DNA of 64,000 nt from Apis mellifera (Eukaryota; Arthropoda; Insecta; Hymenoptera; Apidae): the NCBI RefSeq assembly GCF_003254395.2, contig NC_037645.1, forward strand, positions 10,539,229 to 10,603,228. Direction: 5' to 3'. This document shows, piece by piece, positions 1-13,420 of the stretch (the stretch's first letter is position 1; each line of letters begins with the position of its first letter). The position numbers and the translations under genes were made by a program. A model generated the notes under the pieces. That model did no database searches. It was not told the origin of the DNA and was given only the letters and a program-made list of their open reading frames with translations.

Positions 1-2554
1 TTATTGCTTTTTCATTGAAAAATATTTTTATTATTTAGATTTTTAAAATATAGATCTTTAATTTCATCAGAAATTGTTATGCATAATATTATTTAATTCG
101 ATTATTTAATAAAATATTAAAAATATAGGAAAATCTATTGAATACATGGAAAAGGATAAAATGATAAAATACAAAATATTTGAACTTTATTTATTGAGTT
201 TAATGTATAATTGCAACTGATTCTTCTCTTTTTTCTTGCTTTAATGATTGTTACATTATTATATTTTATAACAGAGGATTCATTATATATAAAAGACTAT
301 GAAAATTAAGTACAACATTTATGCAACGAATAAAAATGGCTATAGAAGATTCGCCTTACATTTTAATTCTGTTAATGATTAATAGAAACAAAAGAAAAGA
401 AAAACATATAATGTTTTTATGTTAAGAAAAAAAAAAAAAAATTAAGAAAAAGAAAAATAGAACGATGGCCATTCAGGTGTCATTGATAGAAACGATGACA
501 TTTTTAAATTTAATTAAATTTATTCATTGACAAATATTAATTCATGCATTAAACAGTATGGCCAGCCGTACTCATTTCTATCACAAAAATGTTAGTTTCA
601 CTTAAAAACAAACATAATCATAGATACTACAATTTTATGACCAGATTGTTAAGAAATTATAAAGCAATGATAAGAATGACTAGTATATAATTATAAAAAT
701 AGCGAATTTACTTAATTAAACATATCAGAGGTTAGTACAAATGAAGATTAAATAAAGTTAGATTAAGCTGTACGGATATTTCAACTACGTCTCATCTAGC
801 AAAATAGACGAAAAATAAAAGCAATGAAAGAAAGCAAATATATTAACATAATACGTCACGATACAGATATTCTAGTTTTAGTAGAAAAGTTTCTTAAAAA
901 CACAATTATAATGATTGTAATGTTGAATTCTTAACAACAATTTATATCTAGAATTCAACACACCTAATGACTTTTCATCTCATAGAAACTAGTTCAGTAT
1001 CAAAAAATTTCTTAACTTAAGGGCATACGCAATGCAAATAGTACGAAGCATCATTTAAATAAAATATCTTACAAAAATATTTAATTGTTAGTTGACTTTT
1101 AAAGAAAATAAAAATAAGTTCTGTGCATTAGATGAACAGAACAATGAATACATAAATTAAACCACAATCTTCAAATAAGTAAAATGAGCAATAAATATTA
1201 AATCCATAACATTGATACAAAAAATGCGATGCTTTAGATTTGCGTTTGCCATTTATACAATTACTATTCTTCAAAATCTAATGATATCACTTGATCAGAA
1301 CCTTAGTACCAATCGTTTTCAATTAAAAAATCTACCTACGTATTACATACAATAAACAATATACGAACACTTTTGTTCCCCTTCTCAAAAAAGTCGTTCA
1401 AGATAAAATGCTAGATCTAAAGCATTTTTCGTTGGTAGCATAGTTGGAATATAAGAACACATACGTTGACATAATTCATCTATAAATTTGTTTGTTTGTT
1501 TTTTTGTTTTTTTTTGTTTTTTTTTTGTTTTTTTTTTCCATTTGTTCCTTACTTTAAACATATCAAACAGTATACTGTGCATTCACGTCCATAATACTGT
1601 GAATGAATTCTGTCTTAATTCTACGCAGAATATTACGATATTACTGCATTGGCATTCATATGCACTTTTGTTGTTGTTGTTAGGTGTACAAGTTTAGTAC
1701 AAAAGTTCGATTACAAACGTTAGAAAAAACTATTGTTATTCTTTCGTTTTTTTATCCATGTCGCTTAGAAACTGAAGTCTTAATCTATGCTCTGGAATGC
1801 TGTATGAATAATACTTCTAATTTGACATCGATGTATATCAAAAATCGTCACAAGTTTAGATATCATACAATGGGCAAAAACTTCTCTTTTCATTATTGTG
1901 CAAAAATTCAGTTCGATGATTAGTAAAAATTAGAGGAAGATGTAACGTGATTTTTTTTTTTATATAACGATGTTAAAAATTAGTTCTTAAATTATATCTA
2001 TATATTGTGCCAATTTTACAAGTTATTAAACGTTAATAAATTCGCAGTCAACAAATTAAAATATATCTTTCCTATTAAATTCTTGCTAAGTTAATAATAT
2101 ATATGTTTACTTTCCGAAATATTCTTCCTATAAGAATCATCAAAAAATCGTATTTACCAATACTTTCATCATTATTATATAAAAACTACTAGAATCATAA
2201 CAAAAAGAATTATATCTATGAGTAAAAATATTATAATCAGTATATATAGCTATTGAAATTACGTATTTTTTTCTTTTTTTTCATTTTTCTTTTCTAATAT
2301 GCATGGAAATAAGAGTTAATTTGAATGTCATAAAAATCTTGTAAATCGATTTTTGGAATATTTGAACTATTATTTAGTGATTTATAAATATTTTGCAAGC
2401 CTTATGTATATAAAATTGCATCATTTTTTCTCTTTTTCCTTACTATAAAATCTGCGAAGAATTGATCAAATACAAGAAAATCACAAAAGAAAGCTAACTT
2501 TTCATTTCATTCAATTAATTTTTTAACGCAATTTAAATTAAAGACTAGTTAAAC
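1..2554. other. AT-rich stretch with no recognisable gene
   Basis: Very AT-rich sequence with A- and T-runs (about 424-455 and a T/G run at about 1487-1540). The short open frames here have no recognisable domain and biased, repeat-like composition. The part nearest 2555 should include the 3' untranslated region of the minus-strand Nudix gene, but I could not fix its poly(A) site. The far left could be an untranslated tail of a gene outside the window; nothing seen proves it. Confidence 0.5.
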
Positions 2555-4982
2555 TTAAATTCTGTTTAAAGAATCGATTGCCTCACCATTTGCAGCTAAT
2601 TTACATTTTTTTTGTGGATGATTGTAAATGGTCTGCAGAGGTATATGAAGCAATTCCACGATTTCAATAAAATTAGGCTCTGCAACAAAGAAATAAACAT
2701 TTTAGAATATTTAATATTATAATCAATAGATAAATATATATTTTTTTCATAATCAATATAATTAAATTTGAATCAGTCGAATTAAATCAAATAAATGATT
2801 TTTGAAATTAATTTATTTCAAATATATCATTAATAAGATTATTATAGGCATAATATTTTTTCAGAAATGAACATTTAATGCTTAATTTAAAACTTAAGAC
2901 TAAAAATTCGATTAAAGCTCATTAACATTAGGAAAACTTTGAACTGCTATAACTTCGAAAATAGTTAATTCCGGTCACCGAGTGAGGAATCATTAGAAGC
3001 GCGAAACCTTTCTCTTTAAAACGATTTTTCATTTATCCCGATACGACTTCAGATTTCGTCATAAAAAAAAGAATAATATTTAATCATTTATTTTTTTTGT
3101 TTTTGTTGTTCATTCGAATCTTTCATGCTCATCTCGTTTTACTAACTTACTCCAAATTTCAAATAAATATATGTTTTACATATTATATGTTTATATTATA
3201 TATTATATATCATGTTTTATATATAATATATTTTAATATAATATATTTTTGGATGTATAATTTGCAATTTAATAATCAATCATTTATATAATATTGTGTA
3301 TTTACCATTTTCCGCTGTGATATATCCGTGTCTAATTAAAAAGTCAAGAGCAACTGGAACTGATGTTGTTTTAAAATGTGAAGACAGTATCCTTTCTATA
3401 CATTCATTAACTGGAAGCAATTCAAAATTCTCAACCTCTCCATCATTATTACTTGGTATAAAATCTGGTGGCAGTTCAAGGTCGTATACAAACTCTGTAT
3501 TGGGAAACAGACCCCTTTCACTTTCAAAAAACAGAGATACACAACCAACACTTTTTAATTTTGCAATAAGATTATTGGGAATACTGGCTTCTTCTCCAGC
3601 TTCTTTTATAGCAGTTTCATTAATACCAAATCCCACACTCAATCCACCGCTCACCATATTATCCCAATATCCAGGCCAAGTTTGCTTATTTGGGCTACGT
3701 TTTTGTAACCATATTGATAAACCTTTTACAGGATCCATAACATATCCATTAATATCTACTCCATATTTACGAATCCCAAATAAGCCTATAATAAATAAAT
3801 ATTAATAATATTTTCGGAATAAGTAAAAATATTAATAAGAAAATTATGATTATTATACATACATGTAGCAGATCGATCCATTTTAAATAATGGTGGAGTA
3901 TTGAATTCTGCCCGTACTTCATAACATTCTTCTCTCCATCCTCTTAATGTTATGAATTTCCCACCTGCACGCCATTCTTTTAAAACTTCTTCAACTCGAG
4001 CACTTCTTTCTGCATAGTCTCTGAATGCTGGATTTAATTGTACGTATTCAGGATGTACTTGAAATACCTTCAAGGCAATATTTAAAATAAATATTAAAAT
4101 TCTATAAATTATTCTGCAATTCAATATATGAATACCTGTGGATAATTTAATAATTCTTTCATTACATCTGGACGTACAAGGCCAACTTGTTGACCATCAA
4201 CAACAAATGCTCTGCATTCCCCTGCATGAAAACCTAAAGAACATTATGAATATCGAAATATTATTATTCATTAATACATTACCGTAAAATTTAAGAAATA
4301 TATAAAATCTATTTATATATATTATAAAATACAAATAATATTATAAAAAAAAATAAAATATAAAATAAACTTAATAAAAATTATATATTTTTATCATTAT
4401 AAAAATATAACATAGTATAATATTGATCATATTACATTTAAATCTAAAAAAAAAAAAAAATACTAAAAATTTTTATTATTAAATAGATTTGGTTTATATT
4501 TATATTTATATTTAAACTTATATAACAAAACATTATTATATCTCTAGATTATCGGATATAGATAATACGAATTCTTATCCGTTGATAAATATACGTATAT
4601 ATGTATATGTAACAAGAATTTATTCAAAATATTTATTATCAGAAAAATGGGAAGAATTTTACAAATAATAAGGAAAATAATAGATGCGATAAATTTTGCT
4701 AATATTATTTATGTTTCCAAAAAATATAGACAGAGTTTTTGTTAATCCACTGAAAATATGAGAAAGAATACACAACAAACTCGAAATCAATATCTTAGTA
4801 GACAGGACGGAAAGCCATACGTTTCTATGTCGTAATCATTAGAAAATTAATTCATTGATATAAAAAAAAAGATCAGATATATTTAAATATTAATAATATG
4901 ACTTACCTGACAGGTAGAAGCAATTAAATTTGTTAGCAAGTTTCAATAAACGTGACATAGGTTTCTTATCACTATCCGTCAT
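2555..4982 (-). CDS. Nudix hydrolase of the DUF4743 / YJR142W type, five exons
   Basis: Exons on the minus strand are 4982-4907, 4233-4136, 4067-3863, 3785-3306 and 2679-2555. They sum to 984 bp, encoding 327 residues plus a TAA stop. Every intron has GT/AG ends and all phases join cleanly. The ATG has an in-frame TAA 18 bp upstream. Residues 1-125 form the N-terminal DUF4743-like region (motifs CFYLSG, HAGECRAF, GLVRPDVM). The Nudix fold follows from about residue 127, with WPGYWDNMVSGGL and a Nudix box around 173-195 ending KEAGEEASI. The metal-binding glutamates of the KE..EE part are present, but the usual glycine before the last hydrophobic position is Ser. The C-terminal motif NFIEIVELLHIPL comes from the last exon. 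Relatives are annotated as Nudix hydrolases next to thiamine pyrophosphokinase domains and are thought to act on oxidised thiamine diphosphates; for this copy the substrate is inferred. It shares its upstream region with EBP2. Confidence 0.93.
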
Positions 4983-5663
4983 GATATTTCGCTGTCGTTA
5001 ACCAACTGTGACAAAAAATTCTGGCATAGAATATATTATTTTAGATAGGAACTTCACTTTAGAATTTCTCCACTCTAAGAAATGGAATTTGAACTGAAAT
5101 CATTATATATGATTGGTTCGTATCTTGTTTCATATATTTTTAATTTTTTCATAGATTTAAAGATAAGATTATTAAATTTACTTCTTATATCATACAACAT
5201 AGATTTCTTTTTTTATTGTGATGGAAAATAATCATTGATAACATTAATAATTTATAATTGTCTTCATTTATAGAAAGTGATATGCAACTTTGTTTTTATT
5301 AAATATCGTATACTTTTTTTTTTAAATGAAATTTTAAATATACAAATTTTTAAAAACTGAAATGACGTTGTTTATAATAAATCTGATAATAACATCGTTA
5401 TGATAAAGTAATTTTTATAATACAAAAGAGAAATTATTACATGCAATTTTTGTAATATATAATAAATTGTTTATAAAAGCAAAAAGAATGTTTAATTTTT
5501 TATTTTAATAATATTTAAAAATAGTAAAAAAGCTTATCATTTAAACATTATGTTTCAAATATGTTTCTATCTTCCCAATAGATAGCGCTAAAGATACATA
5601 GAATATGTATCTGTTTACAATAAGAATTTTAAATTTATACATTTGATAAATTTAACTTAAAAA
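4983..5663. promoter_or_regulatory. Shared upstream region of two divergent genes
   Basis: These 681 bp separate the start codons of the minus-strand Nudix gene and the plus-strand EBP2 gene, so they must hold both promoters and 5' untranslated regions. The sequence is AT-rich; I see no convincing TATA box or initiator and could not place the transcription starts. In-frame stops lie just upstream of both ATGs, so neither protein extends into this region. Confidence 0.6.
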
Positions 5664-6755
5664 ATGAAAGTGAAAAAAGCTGTAAAAGCATCATCGTCTT
5701 CCGAGTCCGATTCGGAATATAATTCATCAGACGAAGAAGTAAATACTATTTATATTCCAAAATATTTAATATAATTCTTTTCTAACCTATATTTTTTCAC
5801 GTGTACAGTTGAGGCAAGCTTTTGCAGAAGGTTTATTAAAACCTGGTCTAAATGTAGTTGAAAAAAATAAAAAAACACCAAAAAATTGCGTTGTAAGTAT
5901 AATATAATTAGATCTTTGAATACAAAAAAATAATGAGGGGATCATAATTAGGATCATTTTTAGTCTCTTATGAAAAAGAAGCTAGAAGAAATTAAATTGA
6001 ATTTACCATGGATTGAAAGATTAGACTTGACTAATGCACCAGCACCTTTAGCGCCAGAATTGGCATTGCAAATGCAAGAACAAGAAGATAGACGTGCGAA
6101 GCAATTGAAAGGGAATAAAAAATTACCTCAATATGATCCAGCAGATGATCCTGTTCTAAATGATTTTCGTAGAGAAACGATGTTTCATAGACAGGCACAA
6201 GCTGCTGTTATGGAGGGTATTGCCCGATTAAAGAAACTTGGTATTCCAACAACTAGACCAGACGATTATTTTGCTGAAATGGCAAAATCGGATGCTCATA
6301 TGCATAAGGTCAGAGAAAACCTAATGAAACAACAGACAATAGCGCAAAGATCAGAAAAGGTTAGGCAATTGAGACAACAGAGGAAAATAGGAAAACAAAT
6401 GCAAATAGAAGCAACTTTGAAAAAACATGCAGAAAAGAGAAAATTATTAGAAGAGGTCAAAAAGTATCGTAAAGGTGTGAGAAAAGATCTTGATTTCTTA
6501 GAAGATAAACAGAAACCTCAAGGCAAAGCAGTGGATCAAAAAGCAGCAGCAAAACGTAAAATGAGGGATGCCAAATTTGGTTTTGGTGGTAAAAAAAGAG
6601 GTAGCAAAAAAAACACAAGGGCAAGTTCCGCAGATGTGTCAGAATATAAAAGACCTTCACTACCAGGAAAAGATTCGAAGAAAAAAAAAGGAAAATCAAA
6701 GCAGAGATTAGGAAAAAGTCGTAGGATACAGATGAAAGCAAAGAAAAAACGTTAA
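5664..6755 (+). CDS. EBP2: rRNA-processing protein EBP2 (EBNA1BP2 family), three exons
   Basis: Exons are 5664-5738, 5809-5892 and 5964-6755, all with GT/AG introns; together they encode 316 residues. A TAA lies in frame 6 bp before the ATG. The third exon uses the second of two nearby AGs (5962-5963), because the first would give an immediate stop. Order of parts: an acidic, serine-rich N-terminus (1-25), the LKPGL segment, LPWIERLD (about 66-73), then the family core MFHRQAQAAV (about 126-135) and RPDDYFAEMAKSD (151-163). A long charged coiled-coil-like stretch follows, then FGFGGKKRGSK (258-268) and a lysine/arginine-rich tail suited to nucleolar targeting. EBP2 is a nucleolar factor for 27S pre-rRNA processing and 60S subunit assembly, known in yeast to bind Rrs1 and Loc1. 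The length matches animal homologues of about 300 residues. The function follows from family membership. Confidence 0.95.
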
Positions 6756-6811
6756 TAGCGATAAATTAATTGACAAAGTATTTTATATGATTAAATGATG
6801 TTTACTTGTAA

Positions 6812-6817
6812 AATAAA
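6812..6817 (+). promoter_or_regulatory. Polyadenylation signal AATAAA for EBP2
   Basis: A canonical AATAAA lies 57 bp after the EBP2 stop codon, followed by T-rich sequence. It is the first such hexamer downstream and fits a short 3' untranslated region. Confidence 0.65.
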
Positions 6818-9800
6818 TATTTTATGTAATCTTGATATTTTTCGTTATTATTTCTTATTTTTTATCGAAATATTTTTGGAATCTCGTTTGGTAGACAATG
6901 AACAATTGCAAACTGGACTCGACAAAAGAATTTTTATCACATATGTAACTACGTTCAAATGCATCTAATGTGAAAGCATTCAAACGTGTGCAAAAATATA
7001 TAGAACAAAAAAAATCTTTTTCTCTTTCCCAAGTTAGATAGCATATCGTTTCGTATTCAAATAAACAAGTTTAAAACCTCATAGATGTGATAGATTTTCG
7101 AACTTACAGTGCATTTTTTATGCGTTATAATATTTTCTCTTTATGCACGTTGAAAAAATTATCATCGATGTTAATAATTCGATGCATAATTTAATTTAAT
7201 CGATTGAAATTTTACAATAGAGCATCGTTGTTAAAAGATTGGCAAAATTTCCATTACAGAAAATGAAAGACATTAAATTTTATCGCGCACATATTAAGTA
7301 TAGAACAAAAATAGCTAAACAAAACAAAGGGAACAAAGTAATATATAAAAGAACGGTAGAAGGTTGCATGATGGATAACTTAATCTACAAAGTGACTCTC
7401 CAATATTTTTCGATCCATTCAATACGTTAATGCCCCATTAAATTATGAAAAATCGAGAAGGATATGGGCAAATGATAATAGCACGAGCACGTGAATCAGA
7501 ATAATCTCTCCATAGTATCGATACCGGCAGAATATTTAACATGTGTCGTCCATTAGACAATCCACTGTATCTACAGGGCTTGTAACATGCATAGGAATGC
7601 GATTACACCGCATATTACATGCGCAGCCACGTTTGCATTCGCGTAGAGATATATATATATATATACATGTACACATAACCCCTTTCCTTTACCAATCGTC
7701 CCTTGATTCTCCATTACATAATATTAATTATTTATCCTGATAAAAAATTAAAATGCTTTAAAATTACACAATTTTTTCACTATTTAATTTACAAAGCATT
7801 TCAAACTTTAATGGATGAAAATATGAATGAAAATTTATCTCATTCTTGTCGAAGGTAAAAAAAGATCATACGATATCATAAATTTTTTATTTATTAAATC
7901 TTTAATATTATAAAAAAATAAATTGAATTGCTTGGAAAAAATATATTGTTAAATCATCTTAAAAATGGATCATTGAGAAAAAATTAGGGATTATCAATAT
8001 GTACTCGTTTGATTGAATTCTCCATATTAATTTGGCGAAATAGAAATACCAGCGATCGTGTCGCATGCATAAGGCCCGACCATTTGTGTGCAGTCGCGCG
8101 AACGTGGCCGTGTATATTTTTTACAATAGCCCCGGGTTATTGTATTTAAATCCAGAAGCACTCTCGCGCTGTATTCTCCGCTCTGTCTGACGCAGACACG
8201 AGATCTAAAATAGATCACCCGTGTAATGTGTTTTTTGTCGCATTCGGGGGTCATATGAAAAAAAGAATCGAATTTTCCCTTCGCTCGGTTTCTCTCAGGA
8301 AATTTATCATCGAAAAAAATTACACTTCTTTTTTTTTTTCCCCAAGAATTAATACCTCTAACGAGCTACTTGTCTCGTATCTTCTGACCTCGTTAAAACT
8401 TCCCTTATTCGTCTCGATGCTCACGAAAACTCGTGAAATAGCGAAATTATCGTACTTTAAGTTATTGCTAAGGTGACTATGCTCCTAATAATTGTTGAAA
8501 TCAAATATTTTGAATTTAATGTTTGAAGATAAAATGGAATGCGCGATGAAAAATTAGGGAAAAATTACTTTGGCGATCAATATATTTTTATAATCAACTA
8601 TAAATCTACTATAGAAAAAAAATAAGGATAATAAACCATTCACACGATTTACACGATCAGATTGAAGAAATTCATAGCAAGAGGCCACACAGCCAGTGGT
8701 ATATGAATTTATCGAATAAATTCGAGAGGTTTTCCCGTGTATGGGACCACACACGTGATCCCGTGGCTCGAGGACGGAAATATGGACAGGTATCTCGCGC
8801 AGATATTTGTATTGATGACAACCGCGGCGTGACATGTATCCTCCGCCGGTCGCTAATGGGTGAAATTTGTTTCGCCATTGCCTTCGGGCAATTTTACCCG
8901 ATTTCAAATTTCACCGAATTCGCGTACCTCTCCTCCCTCGCCTCCCGTATACGACTATACCATGGTGTTTCGTGTTCACGGAAACCTGACAAGACGATAA
9001 AATATCCATCTCAATTATTTAGACCCGTTTCGTGGAAAATTCGGGTCGGTAATCGATGAAGCGAAAAATTCATTATCATAAATTGATGCAATGTTAATTT
9101 TTTCTTTCGCCAATGTTAAGTAATTAATAAACAGTATCATACAAATTATTCTTGGATCTTTTAATGGAAATGTGAAAGTGGAGAGATTATTTTTGTAGAA
9201 ATTTCTTTATCATCGTGATCAACATCGTAGATGGAATCGTAGAACCGGGTCGAAAGAATAGATTTCTTTTATTTTCCAGACAGAGTTTTTAAATTTATTT
9301 AAAATCGGCCATTTTTGGGATAATAAAGTGGGTTAAATCTACGATATCGTAAAATCGTATGTGCGCGAACGGGACGGATTCCGTTTGCAATTCGAGAAAT
9401 AGAAGACGAATGTCGATAAGTCAGAAACGGTATAACGAAATCGAAACCCCCCGTGGATTTTAGCATAAAAATAGTACGACGTCCGATGTATTCGGTGCGT
9501 TGAAGGATATAAAACATTTTTCAGATATCTCCGCTCGACATGATAGACTTTATCCGACTGGTAACGAAAACCATTTCGAAAATGGATTTGGCAAAGCCTT
9601 TTAGGATTGAACGAAAAAAAAAAAAAAAAAGGAAAAAAATAAAAAAATAAAGAAAAGGAAAAACAAGGATTCTCCAGAATAGAGTACATATATTAAACAG
9701 AGAAATTTTTATGAATACTTTAAAGTAAATCTTCATGTTCCTTTTCCCTTTCTATCTTTTATTTTTATTTTTTTTTAAATTCTCCTCCATCCCTCTTCTC

Positions 9801-11636
9801 TCTTTCACAAAATTATGAAACGTATAACTATGCTCTTGAAATGTTTCAAATGGAAGTTGTTACCAGGTTACTTTGTAATCCAACGAACTTGTCACAACTC
9901 CTCCGGTTGTAACGTTGATTAAAAGTTAGATTACACAAAGTTATTCCATTTCTTGAATTTTTAACTTTATTCCAAACGTCGTTAACAATCGTTTTTAAAC
10001 GCGTTTTCCGGAAAAATGATAGATAGACACTTTTCGACACTCGATAAATATAATACAACAATTTAAATCGAGTAAACGAATCAATCATCCCTATCCATTA
10101 ATTGAATAACTTACATATTTCTTCCAGTCAAAAATCAAAATTTCCCCGTTTATCATATTCGTACCTTTTTCATCAACTTCCTTCTCCCTTTATATACTTT
10201 TCCAGACTCCAAAATTTCAAACTTTCGGTATCCCTCTCACTAATCCACCCCATCTTCACTTCACCCCCTTTATACCCATTTCCTCAAATATATAATTCCA
10301 AATATAATCCAAAGTTTCCAGAAAATTTCAAAGTATTTCTCTCTCCCTTTTTCAAGTGCATCCACCTCCCCTTCTCCCTTCAAACGATTTTTCCCGGAAG
10401 CGTAAAACGGCGCCCACGTCGGCACGTGGCCGCGTTAGGGAGTGGGAGGGGGAGGTTGGGTCGAATAATACACTCGTCCATAGACGAGATAGTTAGCCCT
10501 TGGTTACTTCTACCCCCGTTGCGTTCCATAAAGCTCACGGTAAATCGACTGTGAGCGGGCAACGTCGCTCGCTCTCCCGTGTTCCACGTACGTAGCTCGG
10601 GGTGGTGGTAGCGTGGAGGAGGAGGAGGAGGAGAGAAGGGAGGAGGAGAGGATGGGAAACCATTATTGAAATGCAGTAAATGGCCGTGAGTTTCAATTGC
10701 CCCTGGGTGCTTCGAGCGTGCCGTTAGGAAAGAGAGGCGCTCTACTCCCCCCCCTCCTATCCCTCCAGCGCCAGGCCGCGAAACCACCCTTCCACGGATG
10801 GGAGGGAATTACGAGAATTCGCAATGATTCCGCTCGCTGTCGGCGCACGAAAACACACAGCGGGGGGAATCGGCCTACGGGCTGCCCCTCGTGTTCGAGG
10901 GGCTATTACCTCGGTCTAATGCTTTCCTCCCTCCAAGACGCTATGGATTTTTTCTCTTTCTCTCGAACCTCGTGCAATTGAACTTGACGCTTTTCTTTTT
11001 TTTTTTTTTTTTGATTCGAGTTCTTTTTATTTGTTTGGTTTTTGATCGATTATCTTTTTCATGTAGTATTTTTCTTTTTAAGTATTTTCGATATCATACG
11101 AGGGTGAAAAAAAGGGAACATCGTGTCGATCAATTATATTCGATATTCATTGAAATAGATGGTATGGTAGGTGAGGAGGAATTTTTAATTTCTTTGTTGT
11201 TTTTTTTTAAAAATTCGAATTTTAATTACATATCGAAAGTGTAATGATAATTTTAATTTTGCAATCTTTCGTGTTGTTTATCCGAATTTTTCTTCTCGTT
11301 TCATGCAAATTTTATGCAAAATTTGCAACGAAATATTTATTCGACGTTTTTTTTTTTTTTTTCCCCCTCCCTCGATGAAAAAGTAAACTAGCAGCGGAAG
11401 ATACTATTCAATCATTGGCGCGAATAACATGTGATCAATTTCCCAGAATAATTACTGTTTGCAGTTATTACGCATCGTGTGGCGCGTAACATGACACGCG
11501 GTATTATTTGAACAACGTGACCGTTATAATAGATAAACAAAGCACAACGTTTAACCCTTTCGCCGTGGATGAGATATCACGTGAACAACGCCTCGTTCCT
11601 GCTAATAAAATTTCCAGCGAAAAATTAAATTGCCAA
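6818..11636. other. Long non-coding stretch with one GC-rich island
   Basis: No gene recognised. The sequence is AT-rich to about 8.0 kb, with mixed composition at 8.0-9.5 kb. A GC-rich, purine/pyrimidine-skewed island at about 10.38-10.97 kb includes a GGA-repeat tract near 10615-10650. The open frames over the island are proline/glycine/arginine-rich and overlap on both strands, which is what low stop density in GC-rich DNA produces. A short (TA)n run sits near 7650-7665. Confidence 0.5.
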
Positions 11637-11820
11637 ATCTTCCCTATAATAACGCTTATAAATATCATAAATAAATAAATAAATAAATAAATTCTTTATA
11701 ATTCTTCCCTATAAACGCTTATAAATATCATAAATAAATAAATAAATAAATAAATTCTTTATAATTCTTCCCTATAAACGCTTATAAATATCATAAAATA
11801 AATAAATAAATAAATAATCT
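11637..11820. repeat. Three tandem copies of a roughly 64 bp unit
   Basis: The unit contains 'ccctataa..cgcttataaatatcat', an (AAAT)n run and 'attctttataattctt'. It is repeated three times head to tail with very few differences, so it is a young local duplication. AT-rich sequence with partial similarity continues to about 11880. Confidence 0.85.
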
Positions 11821-11880
11821 TATATATATAAATATTATTATTATATATAAATGTTATAAATAAATAATCTTTATAATTCC

Positions 11881-12829
11881 TTTTTTTTTCACAATTTTGA
11901 ACAAAACAAGTACGTACTTACGCGTAATGATATATTAATATCACTTCTGTTACAGAACGAACATAATAAACGAGATAGATTGAGAAGCATTTGCGTTTGA
12001 CCTGATCTAACCTCAAATAAAGGATGCCGTGTCGCAACGCATAAGTGACACCGCCTCGCGAGAGAGGATATAGTGGGCCACAGTGCCAAAAGGATTAATC
12101 GTCTCGACGTTCCTCGAGGATAAAGGTTAGTTCAACTTTAACCTTTGAATGCATCTGATATTTGACAACGTCTATATATATATATTTTCTCACGTGACAT
12201 TACGATATATATATATATATATTTAGACAAACAAACAACGCGTTGAAACGTATATTTTCAATATTGAACGTACGATCAGGAGGAGATTATTTATAATTTT
12301 GTGTAAACATATTTATTCCCTATTTTTCTTTTGTTTAATTAAAATTTTTTAAGAATTATTGCTTCGCAATGAGGAGTTGTGATTTATTCGTGTAAAAAAA
12401 CTTTATGTACATTTTATGATCCATAACGATAATCTTTATGTAAATTCAAAGAGTTGTAACCGAAGGTTGAGCAATCCTTCATAGAAACGATTACGTAGTC
12501 GCAGGCTACGCGAAGCACGAATCTAATTGGTTTAATCTACGTCGGCTAATTAGTTTTGACAGATTAAAATCACGAATGTCCCTGCACCTGATTCTTCATC
12601 CTCGGTTTTTTTTTCTTAATTCAAAGTCAACAAAATTTCTTTCGATTGAAAAAGATAGGAATAAATTACACGTATAATATTGAAAATAAGATGAGAAACA
12701 ATATTGAATTGATGTTACATTAAGATTCTTTTATGGATTTAAAAATTGTATTTATTTACCCTTCGCTTGCATTTAGCGACATGTTCAATCTAGTTGCATA
12801 TTAATCGCGAGGAAAAGATACTATAAGTA
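11881..12829. other. Non-coding stretch, no gene seen
   Basis: Mixed AT-rich sequence with (TA)n runs at about 12171-12185 and 12207-12222. Nothing recognisable as coding. Confidence 0.4.
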
Positions 12830-13420
12830 AATTGGAAAATTTTTATCAAATTAATAAGACATATAAATATATAAATATATAAATATATACTTTTTTAATT
12901 TTTAATAAGGAAAAGGAGGATGTTCAACATCATCAGAAAATCCTTTGTAAAGGATAACGAGGGATCACATTTTTGTTTTCACATGCAAATATTCTTGCAA
13001 AATTAATAAGATATGTAGAATTACACTTACAATAAATATATAAATATATACTTTTTTAATTTTTAATAAGGAAAAAGCGGATGTTCAACATCACCAAAAA
13101 ACCCTTTGTAAAGGAAGGATCATACAGATTTGTTTCTTCACATACAAATATTCTTCCAAAATTGATTTTCCAAAAAAAATCGCGAGAGTAAAAAATACTA
13201 CAAGTAAATTCAATGACTATTTATTTAGTTGAATTGGAAAATTTTTATCAAATTAATAAGACACTTATATAAATATATAAATACTTTTTTAATTTTTAAT
13301 AAGGAAAAAACGCATGTTCAACATCATTATCAAACCCTTTGTAAACGAGTGATCGCACAGATTTGTTTCTTCCCATACAAACATTCTTGCAAAACGATTG
13401 ATTTTCCAAAAAAAAAAAAG
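12830..13420. repeat. Three diverged copies of a roughly 190 bp repeat
   Basis: Copies start near 12830, 13025 and 13228. Each holds an 'aaatatataaat' run, then 'cttttttaatttttaataag', 'atgttcaacatca', 'ccctttgtaaa' (or a close variant) and a segment with 'acaaatattctt' or 'acaaacattctt'. They differ by small indels and substitutions, so the array is older than its neighbour at 11.64 kb. Confidence 0.8.

Noticed and set aside
3280..3305. Extension of Nudix exon 3 to an in-frame stop at 3280
   Set aside because: A GT donor after 3306 joins in phase to an exon at 2679 that supplies the expected family C-terminus; reading through would truncate the protein.
3296..3805. Plus-strand frame of 169 codons
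   Set aside because: It is antisense to exon 3 of the Nudix gene, whose reading frame, motifs and splice sites are convincing.
6457..6741. Minus-strand frame of 94 codons
   Set aside because: Antisense shadow of the lysine-rich end of EBP2.
10380..10981. Proline/glycine/arginine-rich open frames on both strands
   Set aside because: Overlapping frames in GC-rich low-complexity DNA have few stops by chance; no domain, splice sites or codon bias support a gene.
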